A stretch of DNA of 64,000 bases from Montifringilla adamsi. Taxonomy: Eukaryota; Chordata; Aves; Passeriformes; Passeridae. The notes under the pieces are model-generated. The model was not told the DNA's origin, ran no database searches, and saw only the letters and a list, made by a program, of their open reading frames with translations. Of this stretch, positions 15,318-25,497 are shown piece by piece. The stretch is from NCBI GenBank assembly GCA_017590115.1, contig JAGGNK010013003.1:2106523-2170522 (forward strand). The letters are read 5' to 3'. The translations under genes and the position numbers were made by a program. Each line of letters opens with the position of its first letter. The stretch's first letter is position 1.

Positions 15318-18300
15318 TAAGGGTGGACACCAAGACTGCAGACCTGGTTCACACATACCCTGGGGAATTGTGCACACATTTACTGCCACGGGACACTCTG
15401 CTCCCTGACATCCTGCAATTCATAATCATTTCTCCTGACAGTCCTACATGTGAGTATAACTGAATTCAGTGCCATTGCTCCATGAGTTATTGCCTGCAGA
15501 AGCAAAGATGCGTACTAGAAAACTGACCTAAATCTTCCCTGCACTGTGTGCCACAAGCTGAGCAATCTTTCACAGCACCATTAAAAAAATGTGTCCTGTA
15601 TTTTTTCATATTGAACAAAAGTATCAGACTGGGAAATGAGAGCCAGCTATTTACCAATTAACATTATTAGTGGTATAATGTACCAGTTAATAAAAAAACT
15701 CCCCATCAGTCCCACTTGGCTAACTCATATAAAAATATAGAAAATTTATTTCCAGAAATGATAGCAATAAAATAATAATAACAATAAAGCACTCACAGCC
15801 CAAAAGATTAAATAATGTGTAAGACTGCAGACATCTGTGTCAAAAGCATATTGAATATTAAAACCAGCAGCCTTTATAGCTACCTGGATTTTTCAGATAC
15901 CAATATTTTGGAATAATTAAAACTGAAAAAAAAAAAGGGGAATTTAATTTAAGTCAAGATCCTAGCCTTTAATGTTACAGCAATGAAAAATATGAAATTT
16001 TAGCACATCTGTTTTTGTTCACAAGTCATTCAGAAACTGTTACTGAACTGCAATGGAAATTTTATTGGGATGAAGTTCTGTCTCTAAGAAATACTAGGGA
16101 AAAATCCCATTCAATTCAATAGGATTCATGGCTATTTATAATTTATGCTTGATAGTTTGCAATGAAAGGGTAGCAATTACTTCCTTCATTGAAAAGGAGA
16201 AATATTTTGGGGCTTTTTTATATATATTTTTTATATCATTTATTCTTTGGAAATTTTTAGGGATTAGTTTACCAATTCTGTGTATAATGTAGAAGACGTC
16301 TACAGCTATTTAACTTATTTTTTACAGAACAATTAATGCCAAAAAATGCTGTTGCATTCATATTATTTAAAACAACAGAGTTCACTGCAGTCTTATTTTT
16401 AAATGAGGTCATCACCTCTATGAGCACTAACATGGAAACCACAGCAGCTATTTATGTTCATCAAATAAGTTTCTTCCTTTCTCCTGGTGTCAGCCCCAGC
16501 ACTGACCTACATGTACCTGCAATTTAAAAGGACCATTTAATTCACTGCCTGACAGACAATTTAATTTTGCAAGCTTGTAGCTCTGAAGAACACAATTAAG
16601 TTGTTTAAGGATGTATAAACCCAACCTTTCGGCAATGGTATTTTCTGACTGACATGAGGCAGAATTTCTAGTGATGTACAGTTTTATGGGCATACCAGTC
16701 TTCTAGCCTAGCACAAAATATTTAGCGTGCCACAAATTGTTAATGAAACATAAGTTCAGTAGTGATCTGATATCTGATTAACATTTTAAAATTTTTAAAA
16801 AAGTTCTGTTCTCCAAATAAGGAGGACCCCAAAATACCACCTCTTCTGCAAGACAGGCCATCAGCTAAAGGTGAAGGGATGACCATGTGTAGAAAAAGTT
16901 GCTGCCATAATCTTAGCTCTGTCAGCCAACACTTATTCATTTAATCTGTAGTGGGCAGAAGACAGGCTTCAGGAGAAAGTGAGAGGAGGAAGAAGTCCAC
17001 TATTTTATCCCCTGGATTTACAGTTCACAGCAGGAGAAGGTGTTTACATTCTTTACATTCACGTTTTCCTTTTTCTTCTCTCAAGCCTGCTGATGTTCAA
17101 CTGAAGTTTTTGGATTTCTTTTTTTTTAATTGTCTCTCCAAATTCAAACCAGATACCTTCATCCTGACATTAACTCTTTTACTAGGCTAGTTATAACACT
17201 TAACTCTCAGTCCCAGCACTGAGGTTATATTAACAGGACTAAATTCTAAGTAACAGAAATAGGAAATGGAAAAAAAAGTTTTTCAAACATGAAAACCAGA
17301 TTTACTATCAACCTAAAATCAGGATTGATACATATCCAGCTCTCAGCAGAAAGAAGAGCAGCACTCAACTATCACAGTGTTTAGCAACTTAATACTCCAG
17401 ATCTGGATGCTGTTGCTTTGAAACAAATCGTGTCCCACTAAACCTCATTGTATTTTCTAATAAGCATTTTTAAGGACTACTTAGACCAATAATTTTCCAT
17501 AATCTAAAAATTAGGATATAGAAATTGCTCGTGAAGCATCTGGTTGCTGAAAATCTCCAGTGCAGACAAGAAAGCATTGTAGTACTTACCATACTGAAAG
17601 CTCACAAAACCCTGCTGAGTACACACAAGCACCACAGGGAGATGGAAATAATCACCCAAGTTCATTTATAACAACAAAAACACTATAAACAAACTGTAAA
17701 GAAAAATAACTTATAAGTATTTTATACCAAGGATATTTTGTAGAGAGGTTATGTTGCTTCTGTATGAGCCCAAGAATTTGTAAGTGCTAATCCAATCCAG
17801 TAGATACATTGCTCCTCTTTGCAATCCTCTAACTGGAAGCTTATTTGTGTTTGCAGATTCTCTTTTGATCCAAGCCTTGCTTAAAAACGAAACCTAGAAA
17901 CCATTTAAATTTATCTTTGACACGTCATTTAATCCAAAAGAGACTAAAAAATGAAAACACCTGTAATATTGTGGCTTCATTTCTGGGTGGTTTCCTTATG
18001 TTAGTAACTCTGTTTTCAGATGGATTTTCTGATTTTATTAAGGAAGTTAAGAAAAAAGCAATATTGCTTTTCCTAGGAAAAGAAGGAATTTACCAAAGGC
18101 AGGCAGCCTCATTACAGATCTGCCCCAAAAAGCTGCTTATCTTACACTTGTTTCTTCTAATTGAGATTTCATTAGTAGAAAACAATAGTGTCCTGTGGCA
18201 GACCAAGAAAATGTTTCTGAGATTTTTCATAATTTTATATATTTTAGAAAGTGAGAATTTTTTACTTTCTTATTATTTTCTTTTTAGTATGAGGACAATA

Positions 18301-19504
18301 TCTTTATGCCTTGGTGATTACAAGCATTTCCGTTATTGTATTGAAGCCTCTCTGAATTTAAGAACCGGTTAAATTAAAGACTTGTCTCAGGAAATTTTTC
18401 TGCTTTTTAATACCAATGCTGTATTTTTTCATGTAAAAATTATTAATTAAAAAATCTATTAGCAAATGACGCATTAAGAATAAGTTCAGACTCTTGTTTT
18501 TCTTTATGGGTTATAAAACTATTAAGGAATGTTTTGTTAATATATTTTAACTCTTACCAACTACAAATTAAACCTGTGCAGTTTGTTGTTTAGCTTTTTT
18601 TCCTATTTTTGGTAAAGCCAGTCCTCTGGCCTGCAAAACCTGTTAGGAAGGGAAAAAGAAAAACAACCCAAAACTCAAATCTACCATACTTACTATCAAT
18701 AATTTTGTTGACACCATTCAGGAATTCCATAGACTCAAAATAAAATCACAGTCCTTTTTCTCCTTTCAGAATATAGCCTCTTAATCCAAATAATATCAGA
18801 GAAGTTAAAATTTAGTCCATTCATCTGGCAAATGTTTCCCTCTGTTTCATAAACATGCATATCACAGAGAAAAATTGTTCAATTCAAGAATTTTTAACAT
18901 AATTAGAGTGTAAAAAATCATCATAGAAATACAGTAATTCTCAGACTTAATAATGCCCTTACTGCAATGTATCACATTTCCATATATTGAAGATTTAGCA
19001 AAACCAAATCGTGCTATAACCAGCCAGTAAATACAGGTAATTTCCTAGAGGAATTGTAAAATAGAAATTTTTGTAGTAAAAACTATTGCGTTCCAACAAT
19101 CCAACGACAAGTTGAAGGCAAAATGTCAGGAAAATTAGAAGGAGGGCGTGGGAGAATAAAGTGTAACAGTTTATCAGAAATGCTAGTTCAAAAATTCCAT
19201 GGCCACTGTAAATATAAAATAGCCTATCTAGAATAACACAGTACTACAGGCACCATTTCCTCTAGGCTTGTTTACAACCTGTAGAACGCTTCCTTTTTAA
19301 TATTCTAGTTAATATTATGTCCTATGTGAAGGACAAAAAGCAAGTGCTAAAATATATGATGACTTTTTACACAATGATAATTAATCATCACATTTCATTA
19401 ATAAATTATCAAATGCTTGCAAGCTGTCCACAATCTTTTTCATTCTAGTTTGCATATTTTACAATGGTGGAATAACATTTTAAAAAGTTTGAATAGGCAC
19501 TTAC

Positions 19505-19531
19505 TGGAATTACAGTTAATCCTGATACAGT
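19505..19531 (-). CDS. NRXN1: NRXN1 SS3 alternative cassette microexon (27 nt)
   Basis: This is a 27-nt exon too short for ordinary open-frame detection. On the minus strand an acceptor (CCCCATCTAG) is followed by AC TGT ATC AGG ATT AAC, then TGT AAT TCC A, and a perfect GTAAGT donor. Joined to the upstream exon's final G it encodes D-C-I-R-I-N-C-N-S plus the first base of a serine codon. This is the SS3 insert of alpha-neurexin 1 (VNLDCIRINCNSSKG), located in LNS4. Its length is divisible by three and both phases are 1, so inclusion adds nine residues without frameshift. SS3 is a known regulated alternative site in alpha-neurexins. The upstream intron end carries a run of pyrimidines (about 19532-19560). 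It would be exon 12 in the common scheme. Inclusion in any given tissue cannot be judged from sequence. Confidence 0.93.
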
Positions 19532-19560
19532 CTAGATGGGGAAGAATAGATGAAAAATGA
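19532..19560 (-). promoter_or_regulatory. Polypyrimidine tract and 3' splice site of the SS3 microexon
   Basis: Read on the minus strand, this stretch is CATTTTTCATCTATTCTTCC followed by CCATCTAG and the microexon. It is pyrimidine-rich but broken by A and G residues, and ends TAG rather than CAG. That is a moderate acceptor, as expected for an alternative microexon. The donor on the other side is a full consensus. The imbalance suggests that regulation acts mainly on acceptor recognition, which is an inference. Confidence 0.7.
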
Positions 19561-19630
19561 AAATTTATCCTTCAAGGTAATAGCTGCAGACATCCAATAA
19601 AATCACAGTCCACCCTTCCGGGGACAGACA

Positions 19631-19636
19631 CATGCA
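19631..19636 (-). promoter_or_regulatory. Candidate RBFOX element (UGCAUG) upstream of SS3
   Basis: The transcript-sense strand reads TTTGCATGTG here, containing the hexamer TGCATG, the RBFOX consensus. It lies 100 nt upstream of the SS3 microexon. RBFOX sites upstream of a cassette exon generally favour skipping, and downstream ones inclusion. A hexamer occurs by chance about once per 4 kb, so position is the only support. The opposite strand of the same site is the POU octamer ATGCAAAT, so it could instead be a DNA-level element or chance. Confidence 0.35.
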
Positions 19637-20381
19637 AATATGGCCACTCCATATCATCAGTCTTTACATACTGTTATAACCCAGATATACTGCGAGAAGT
19701 CTTTACCAATAGAAACGACAAATAGGGTAAAAATGGCCAATTTCAAACAAAGCTACATGGTGACAAATCTAAGTGAAAAGTCAGGATTAAAAGTCAAAGA
19801 TGCTTAACTGAGGCAGGCTGCAACTTTCTCCCCATTTGTGAAAGAACAGGTAATTTCTCTCAGTGCAATTAGAAAGTGCTCCGTCACAATGGGTCATAGA
19901 GCAGGCCAGGCCACAATCAGACACCTTGGACAACTTGTGGATAGTATAACCTCAAAGGCTCATCTTCAGAAGCTAAGGACTGACACACAGAGCTCATCAC
20001 CCAGGCCCAGAAATAAGGGATTGTGGGTTTACATGTCCTTAATGTCTAGATTTTAGAAATGAACAGTGACTACTTGAAAGTTATATTAATATAGAGAAAA
20101 AGAAATCATGTATTAATAAACACTAATTAGAGAACAAAGAGAATCCTTTCTATTTTAAGATTATTTTCTTGCCTGACTTAAAAAAAAAAGAAAAAAGAGA
20201 GAAATAATAAAAAAAGGGGTGTTGGAGGAAGAAACAATATTGTTAGGGCATGGACTTATTTCCTTTTTGTTGAGTTTCATGAACTATAGAAGTAGGCAGA
20301 GGGTGGTGTTTTTTACATAAAGTGATTAACCTGATTTGTGCATGATCCTCTCCTGGGCTACCTACATTCATTTATTACTTT

Positions 20382-20407
20382 AAAAAAAAAACAAAAAAAA
20401 AACCCCC

Positions 20408-20459
<52 letters not shown>

Positions 20460-20540
20460 AAAAAAACCAAAAAAAACAAAAACAAAAAAAAACAAAAAAA
20501 ACCTCCCAAAAAAACAAAAACAAACCCCCCAAAAAAACAA
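20382..20540 (+). repeat. 159-nt A-rich tract with C interruptions
   Basis: The tract is almost pure adenine interrupted by single G residues and short C runs (CCCCC, CCTCCC, CCCCCC). In the NRXN1 pre-mRNA, made from the other strand, it is a long U-rich tract with G interruptions, about 850-1010 nt upstream of the SS3 microexon. The apparent lysine-rich or phenylalanine-rich open frames across it are artefacts. Confidence 0.9.
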
Positions 20541-21033
20541 ATGTCAAAACCTACACTATGCTACTTGGTTTGTACAGCTACTCCTGGTTTACACCTTTGA
20601 GGAACATGTATACCATCAAACCTAGATTTTGTTTCCATATAGCTGAGTTTGCCATGTGTCGTCAACCGCATCAGAAAAGTGGTTGCAAACAGCCGAGGAG
20701 CAGCACCTGCACACCCCCTTTACAGAAAGCCTCGGAGCCTCCCGCCATGGCCTCCCTGCAGGAGGGGACAGGCAGGGAAGGGTCACCTGTGACACCCTTT
20801 GCTCCTCCTCCTCACCACTAAACACCAGGGCAGCATTTCTGTGAGCGACACTTGGATGAAGTGCAGGGTCAAGGTGGTTATTGTCTTACCCCTCACTCCC
20901 CACTGGTGCTTTCTAAGTCTGTGACTAAAGCAAAAAAACACTTCAATCCCTTTAAAAATAGCATCCCCCTGAATGGGAATAGCTGCATGGGATGGGCATT
21001 TTCCTCCTGTTCTGTTTCAGGTCCTGACTTGGA

Positions 21034-21096
21034 CTTATGCCACTTAAGTGTGGCAGAAGCTTCTTACGCCACTCTGCTACTTAAGCGTGGCAGAAG
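21034..21096 (+). repeat. Duplicated palindromic CTTAAG element
   Basis: CTTATGCC-ACTTAAGTGTGGCAGAAG is followed after three bases by CTTACGCC, an eight-base insertion, and ACTTAAGCGTGGCAGAAG. The first copy contains the perfect 10-bp palindrome CACTTAAGTG, which presents TTAAGTG on both strands. Function unknown. Confidence 0.75.
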
Positions 21097-21897
21097 TGCT
21101 TTTATTTCTTTACTTACTGGTTTGGTTTTTTTTTTTTTAACTAGAGAGAATCATAACCTGACATTTTGTTCATCATATTTTAAACAAGAAAAGCAATTTT
21201 TCTTCTTTTTTCTTTCTGTAAAAGGGCTTGTGCCTCCTGTGTTCACAAGGCTGTTTGCTGAGGGCCGCAGTCTTTGGGCATTGAAGGGTTGTGTTATCGT
21301 TCGATACTACAAAAATACCACTAAAGAATTGTTTAAAAAAGAGGAGATGGATTTAATATAGATTTGACACATAAAAAAAGGAGACCAAGAAATCAATCAG
21401 TGGGCATATCTAACTGCAACATTTTCAGTTAAAACCAGAAAGTCTTTGATATATTTGCATGTCATAGATTATTGGTGGAGGTAAAATTGAGCTGACCTAC
21501 ATATATTTTGTTTCTGCTTGCACATTGAAATTCTGGAATTACTATTCTGAAGAAATTGTGGAGGGAGACCAATCTTCCACAATTAAAAAAAAAACCAATT
21601 AAACCAAAAAATTACCACTGATGAACTTGTCTTCTTTTTTTAGAATACACAACAGTACAAAAATATTGTGATGGGTAATGTTAAGACTAAATAAAGAACA
21701 CAAAAATGCAAAAGAAAACAAAAATAACTTGTAACAATGGTCGTGTATTTGTGTACATATGCAAATGCCAAATCGATGTGTGCTTATATATCATCTCAGT
21801 TTACTTTTAATGTTAAAACAGGCTGTTTCATAAATGTTTGCAAGCAAAAAGAAAAATGTAAAGAAAATGTTAATTTCTTGGAGGAAAAGGTTGTTAC

Positions 21898-22101
21898 CTA
21901 GGTTGACCGTTAGCTTAACTCGTCCTGCATCCAGCTCTAACCGAAGAGTATCTGCAGATTCCCTGGAAGTCGTCGCCATTAAAATACCATAAGCTCGCTG
22001 GGACCTGAACCTTAAAGAAACATCTTCTGCCTCTGTGTGCATCACAACAGGAAGCTGGATTTTCATAAACATACTTCCATCATAGCTTAAAATTGTTGCC
22101 T
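21898..22101 (-). CDS. NRXN1: NRXN1 exon: start of LNS4, upstream of splice site 3
   Basis: This exon is 204 nt and has phase 1 at both ends. It encodes (E)[17 protein letters not shown], then [39 protein letters not shown] and [11 protein letters not shown], ending on a split codon G. The protein matches the start of LNS4. Residues [13 protein letters not shown] and GILMATTS fit NRXN1. From memory, NRXN3 has SMYMKIVMPMVMH and GLLVATTS instead, which separates the paralogs. I did not compare NRXN2 in detail. The acceptor is TTTGTGTTTCCAG/AGG and the donor is CTAG/GTAACA. The donor is weaker than GTAAGT at positions +5 and +6. The split final G makes D when spliced to the SS3 cassette (G+AC) and should make G when spliced to the following constitutive exon, giving VNLGKG. 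This is the known junction of neurexin SS3, and would be exon 11 of the common numbering. Confidence 0.96.
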
Positions 22102-23319
22102 CTGGAAACACAAAGGAGAAAACCAGTTGTTAATGCTCTGTCTACTGAAACTCCTTAAAGGTAAGATGGCAAATGTATATTCAGTATATATGTAGTAGAA
22201 AAACTACATATTACTTTTCATTATTATTATGGGGAGACATAAGGGAAGTCAGGTTTGGGATTTTTGTTACGGTTTGTTTTGATTTTAAGTGACATAATCT
22301 TGATGCTTTTTAAACAAACAAAATTGTTCTTCAATGACCCAGTCAGTCACGTGTGAACCTTCAATGAGATCAGTAAAATCACCTGTAAGGCAATGCTTGG
22401 AAGACCAGGCCTGTACTGCTCAAATTAGGTCAAATCAGTAAAAGATATTCAGGTAATCTTAACAGCATAACAAAAGCCCATGCCTGTCATTCCCCTAGAT
22501 AATCACCTTAGAATGCTTCATGTATAAAACTATTAGCATTGCCACAACCATGGGTTGCAATTGTCATACAGTGAGCAAAAATCCTCCTGAAATGCATGGC
22601 TGTCCCCAGCACAGTTTGGATGGGGCACAGATTGTTCCATGACTACAAAAACCATGACATGAACTCAAAAATGCTAATATGAACACTATGAGAGCCTCAG
22701 CAAGAGGATTGAGACTGGAATTGGCATATTGAGGGTAACATCTTAAAACCCTCAAGACAAGTGAAGAACTGTCACTTTCAGACATTCCAGGAAACCCTCC
22801 TGGCCAGAGGCTCTGGCACAGAGCAGTCACAGTCTGTTAGACCCCAGAGCAACCAGTCACAAGCTTTCTTTTTCCAGCTTCCAGGCTGGTAACAAGAAAG
22901 GCAGCAAAGAGACTGCATTTCTGCTCACAGGGAGGCACTGCAGTTCCTAGAAAGCAAAGGAAACATTTCTGAAATGTATTAGTAAGTTCTTTTTGGCTGG
23001 ACAATCAAACACTGTGGGCAGAGAACACATATGAGAAGCTTCTCTAAGCTTCAATTTGCTTCAGCATAACGGAGGCACTTATCTAAAAGTTTATTGTGGT
23101 GTCAACGTGCAATAATATTTTCAATGACTAATACTACTGATACTATGTTAAAGTAAATATCACAACTGTGTTTGCCAAAATTGTTCCCAGAGCATATCTT
23201 GTATGCTGCCAAGGGCAGATAAGCTCTTCAAGACTTCCAGCCTACACAACCCACAGAAGGACAAAATGTTCCACTAACTCTGTGAGAGGCAAAATTGATA
23301 AATGATGTTTTCATTAAAA

Positions 23320-23530
23320 CAATCAGAAAATGGCTTGGGTTAGGAGGAACCTTAAAGATCACCCCAGCTCCACCCATGTCCCCTGCCATGGGCACTTCCC
23401 ACTAGACCAGGCTGCTCCAAGCCCAACCCAAGCTGGCCTTGAACATTTCCAGAGGTGGGGCATCCACAGCTTCTCTGGGCAACCTTCTCTTGTGCAAAGA
23501 GTTTTAAATTCCCCCAATACAAATTTGAAG
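23320..23530 (-). mobile_element. CR1 LINE, 3'-terminal remnant
   Basis: The plus strand reads AGAAAATGGCTTGGGTTAGG, then a stretch with CTTAAAGATCACC, CCATGGGCACTTCC, ACTAGACCAGGCTGCTC, GGCCTTGAACATTTCCAG, GGGGCATCCACAGC and TTCTCTGGGCAACC. This is the familiar reverse complement of the 3' end of avian CR1 retrotransposons. The element is therefore in minus orientation, the same as NRXN1 transcription, and 5'-truncated as usual. After 23490 it diverges or carries a deletion. The distal end is approximate. No functional coding capacity remains. Confidence 0.85.
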
Positions 23531-23763
23531 AAAACTGTCTGATGGTGGGGAAAAAAAAGTGGTTACTGAGACTGCTGTGAAAGTCCCTAGATGTAACAGG
23601 TTATAAGAGTGCATGTACTGGTTTGATGATTTCTGACTATGCAGGTAATGATGTTTTCACCATATTTTGAATCTAAAATTGTTCAGTGAAGTAGATTAAA
23701 TATTTAACTTGCAACAATTTGAAAAGTGATTTCAAGTCAAAGAGTTCCCAGTGGAAGGTGATT

Positions 23764-23850
23764 TCCTTTTGATGATTTGGGATTTTTATTTGTTAGTTTG
23801 GGGGTTGGGTTTTTGTGGGTTTCCTTGTTTATTTATTAGTTTTTGGGGGA
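23764..23850 (+). repeat. G/T-rich low-complexity patch
   Basis: Repeated TTTGGG, TTTGGGGG and TTTTTGTGGG units are separated by short T runs. Same family of composition as the tract at 33221. Confidence 0.7.
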
Positions 23851-24189
23851 AGTCATGAAGAGGAGCTTTCAATTCCTTCCTATATCTAGCTGTCTACCCT
23901 GTGCATAAAAATCTCCCAAGATTTTTATCAAGGTAAACATAATTTAGGTAGGAAATTACAGGAAAAACCCTAAAGTTACATACTAATGCAACAGAAAATA
24001 AAAGATATTTTGAATTTTCTATAGAAATCCACCACATTAATAGTATTCGGTGTTTTCACATAGAGAGTAAACCCAACATTCATCACTGCTAAAACTCTCT
24101 TGCTAACAGATTATCTTAGGATAATGTAAAAAAGAGAGCTGTCAGAATCAGCGCTGCTACTTTTTGCCAACTTTCCTTTAATTATTCAA

Positions 24190-24218
24190 GTTTTGTTTTT
24201 GTTTTTGTTTTTTTTTTT
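24190..24218 (+). repeat. (GTTTTT)n short tract
   Basis: Three GTTTTT-like units are followed by a run of about ten T. Confidence 0.8.
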
Positions 24219-24520
24219 AAATTGCAGAAAAAGGAGAGAAGGAACTTAATTGGAGACAATTTAATTGGGGATGGCCTGTGAGTAACACCATGGTGAGCAG
24301 ACCAATTGTGATTAGATACTTAATCCTCCAAAGCCATACTGTGCCAGCATTTTGGGAACAGATGTTCCAAGAACAGACCAAAGATGCTGAACAGAAGATC
24401 AAATGACTTAAAAGCTCTGGGCAATGAGGAAGCCCCCTCATGTCAACTAGCTCCTTTTAATATGTCAATATGCCCTTTCCAAGGCACAGGGTTTCTAAAC
24501 ATGAAAATATATTTGGGGGG

Positions 24521-24768
24521 AGAAAAAGGAAAAAGAAAAAACAAAACCCAACAAAACCCTTTCCAAATTACAAAAAAAGAAAAAAACCCCAAAAACTAAC
24601 CAAAAACCCAAACAAAAACCAAACAAAAAAAACCAAGCAAAACTAAAGCCAGAAACAAAACAAACCAAAAATACAAAGGCAAATGTAAAACAAGAAACAA
24701 ATAAAAACCAAACAAAACCAACCCCCAAAACTCCCAAATGACAAACAAAGCAGAACCAAGCACAAAAC
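24521..24768 (+). repeat. A/C-rich low-complexity tract (AAAACC-like)
   Basis: About 250 nt consist almost only of A and C in irregular AAAACC, ACAAAACC and CCAAAA units. No fixed period is visible. It is G/U-rich in the NRXN1 transcript. Confidence 0.85.
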
Positions 24769-25479
24769 GGGCAGGAATGGATTGCTAATTTGCAAGGCCT
24801 AGTCAGTAAGAAGGTGACCTGAATGACAAGAGGCACCAATTTCAAAAACCTTGAAGGAACAATTCAGTTAAAAATATGTATTTTTGCCAATATTTTTTTT
24901 TTGCTTTGGACCAACTAATTCCAAGAAGATGTCTCATCTTTACATGAAATCTACACTGCTAAATATTCTCACATAAGTGCTGGCAGAATGTATTTTTTCT
25001 CTTGTTCAGCTTTCTCTTAATTATTAGATCAAAAGGTAATAGACTAAAAGTTTAGCTCAGGATGTGATATTCATTTAAAGAAATAAGGGAAAGAGTAATA
25101 GCTTTACTACCACTTCACTGTTGGGATGATAGTGCTGAAAAGAAAAAACAGCAGAAAATCCTTATAAAATAATCACTGACAACTTGTTTTTTGGTGGCAG
25201 CAGATAAGTACATGCAGTGGAGTTATTAAGGAATACATGGCATTACATAGCACAGATATTTATATAAAAAGTGTTTTATACATTCATTCTTTGAGAGTTT
25301 TATAAACCTGACAATTCAAACTTTTCCAGCTCCTGTGCTAAAAACCAGCCAAGCAAAACACACAAATGAACCAAACTCCAAAACAACCCCCACAGAAGAG
25401 TTCAGTTCCCCTCTCAATTTTTTTTTCTTCAATTTGTTTCTTATTAAAATCTTCATGGCTGGATAGTCTTCTTGCCTAC

Positions 25480-25497
25480 ATACACACACACACACCA
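25480..25497 (+). repeat. (CA)n microsatellite
   Basis: CATACACACACACACACC; about seven CA units. Confidence 0.85.

Larger units (their letters stand above)
1..19504 (-). other. NRXN1: NRXN1 intron 3' of the SS3 exon (partial)
   Basis: This is the beginning of the intron following the SS3 microexon; its far end lies outside the window. I looked for the next exon, expected to begin with KGPETLFAG and contain NDNEWHTV, and found no match in this stretch. The sequence is AT-rich with many stops in all frames. It contains several homopolymer runs (for example 9394-9421 and 9806-9835), a small 19-bp tandem repeat at 15263-15317 and a short 19-bp duplication at 5214-5252. No CR1 fragment, RNA gene or second gene was recognised. 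Confidence 0.8.
19532..21897 (-). other. NRXN1: NRXN1 intron between LNS4 exon and SS3 microexon
   Basis: This is a complete intron of 2,366 nt, the shortest in the window. It contains the candidate UGCAUG element, a 159-nt A-rich tract (U-rich in the transcript), a GC-rich patch at 20640-20830, and a duplicated CTTAAG palindrome at 21034-21096. On the plus strand one reading frame from 20558 to 21361 is nearly open, but it has no recognisable protein similarity. Confidence 0.92.

Noticed and set aside
17917..18372. 151-codon plus-strand open frame with hydrophobic, membrane-like stretches
   Set aside because: AT-rich sequence naturally yields F/L/I-rich translations. No homology recognised and no start or splice context.
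1..19504. Expected next NRXN1 exon (KGPETLFAG / NDNEWHTV)
   Set aside because: Searched by eye for its reverse-complement signatures and found none. It most likely lies beyond the left edge of the window.
20338..20625. Lysine-rich open frame and its phenylalanine-rich antisense partner
   Set aside because: Pure artefact of the A-rich tract.
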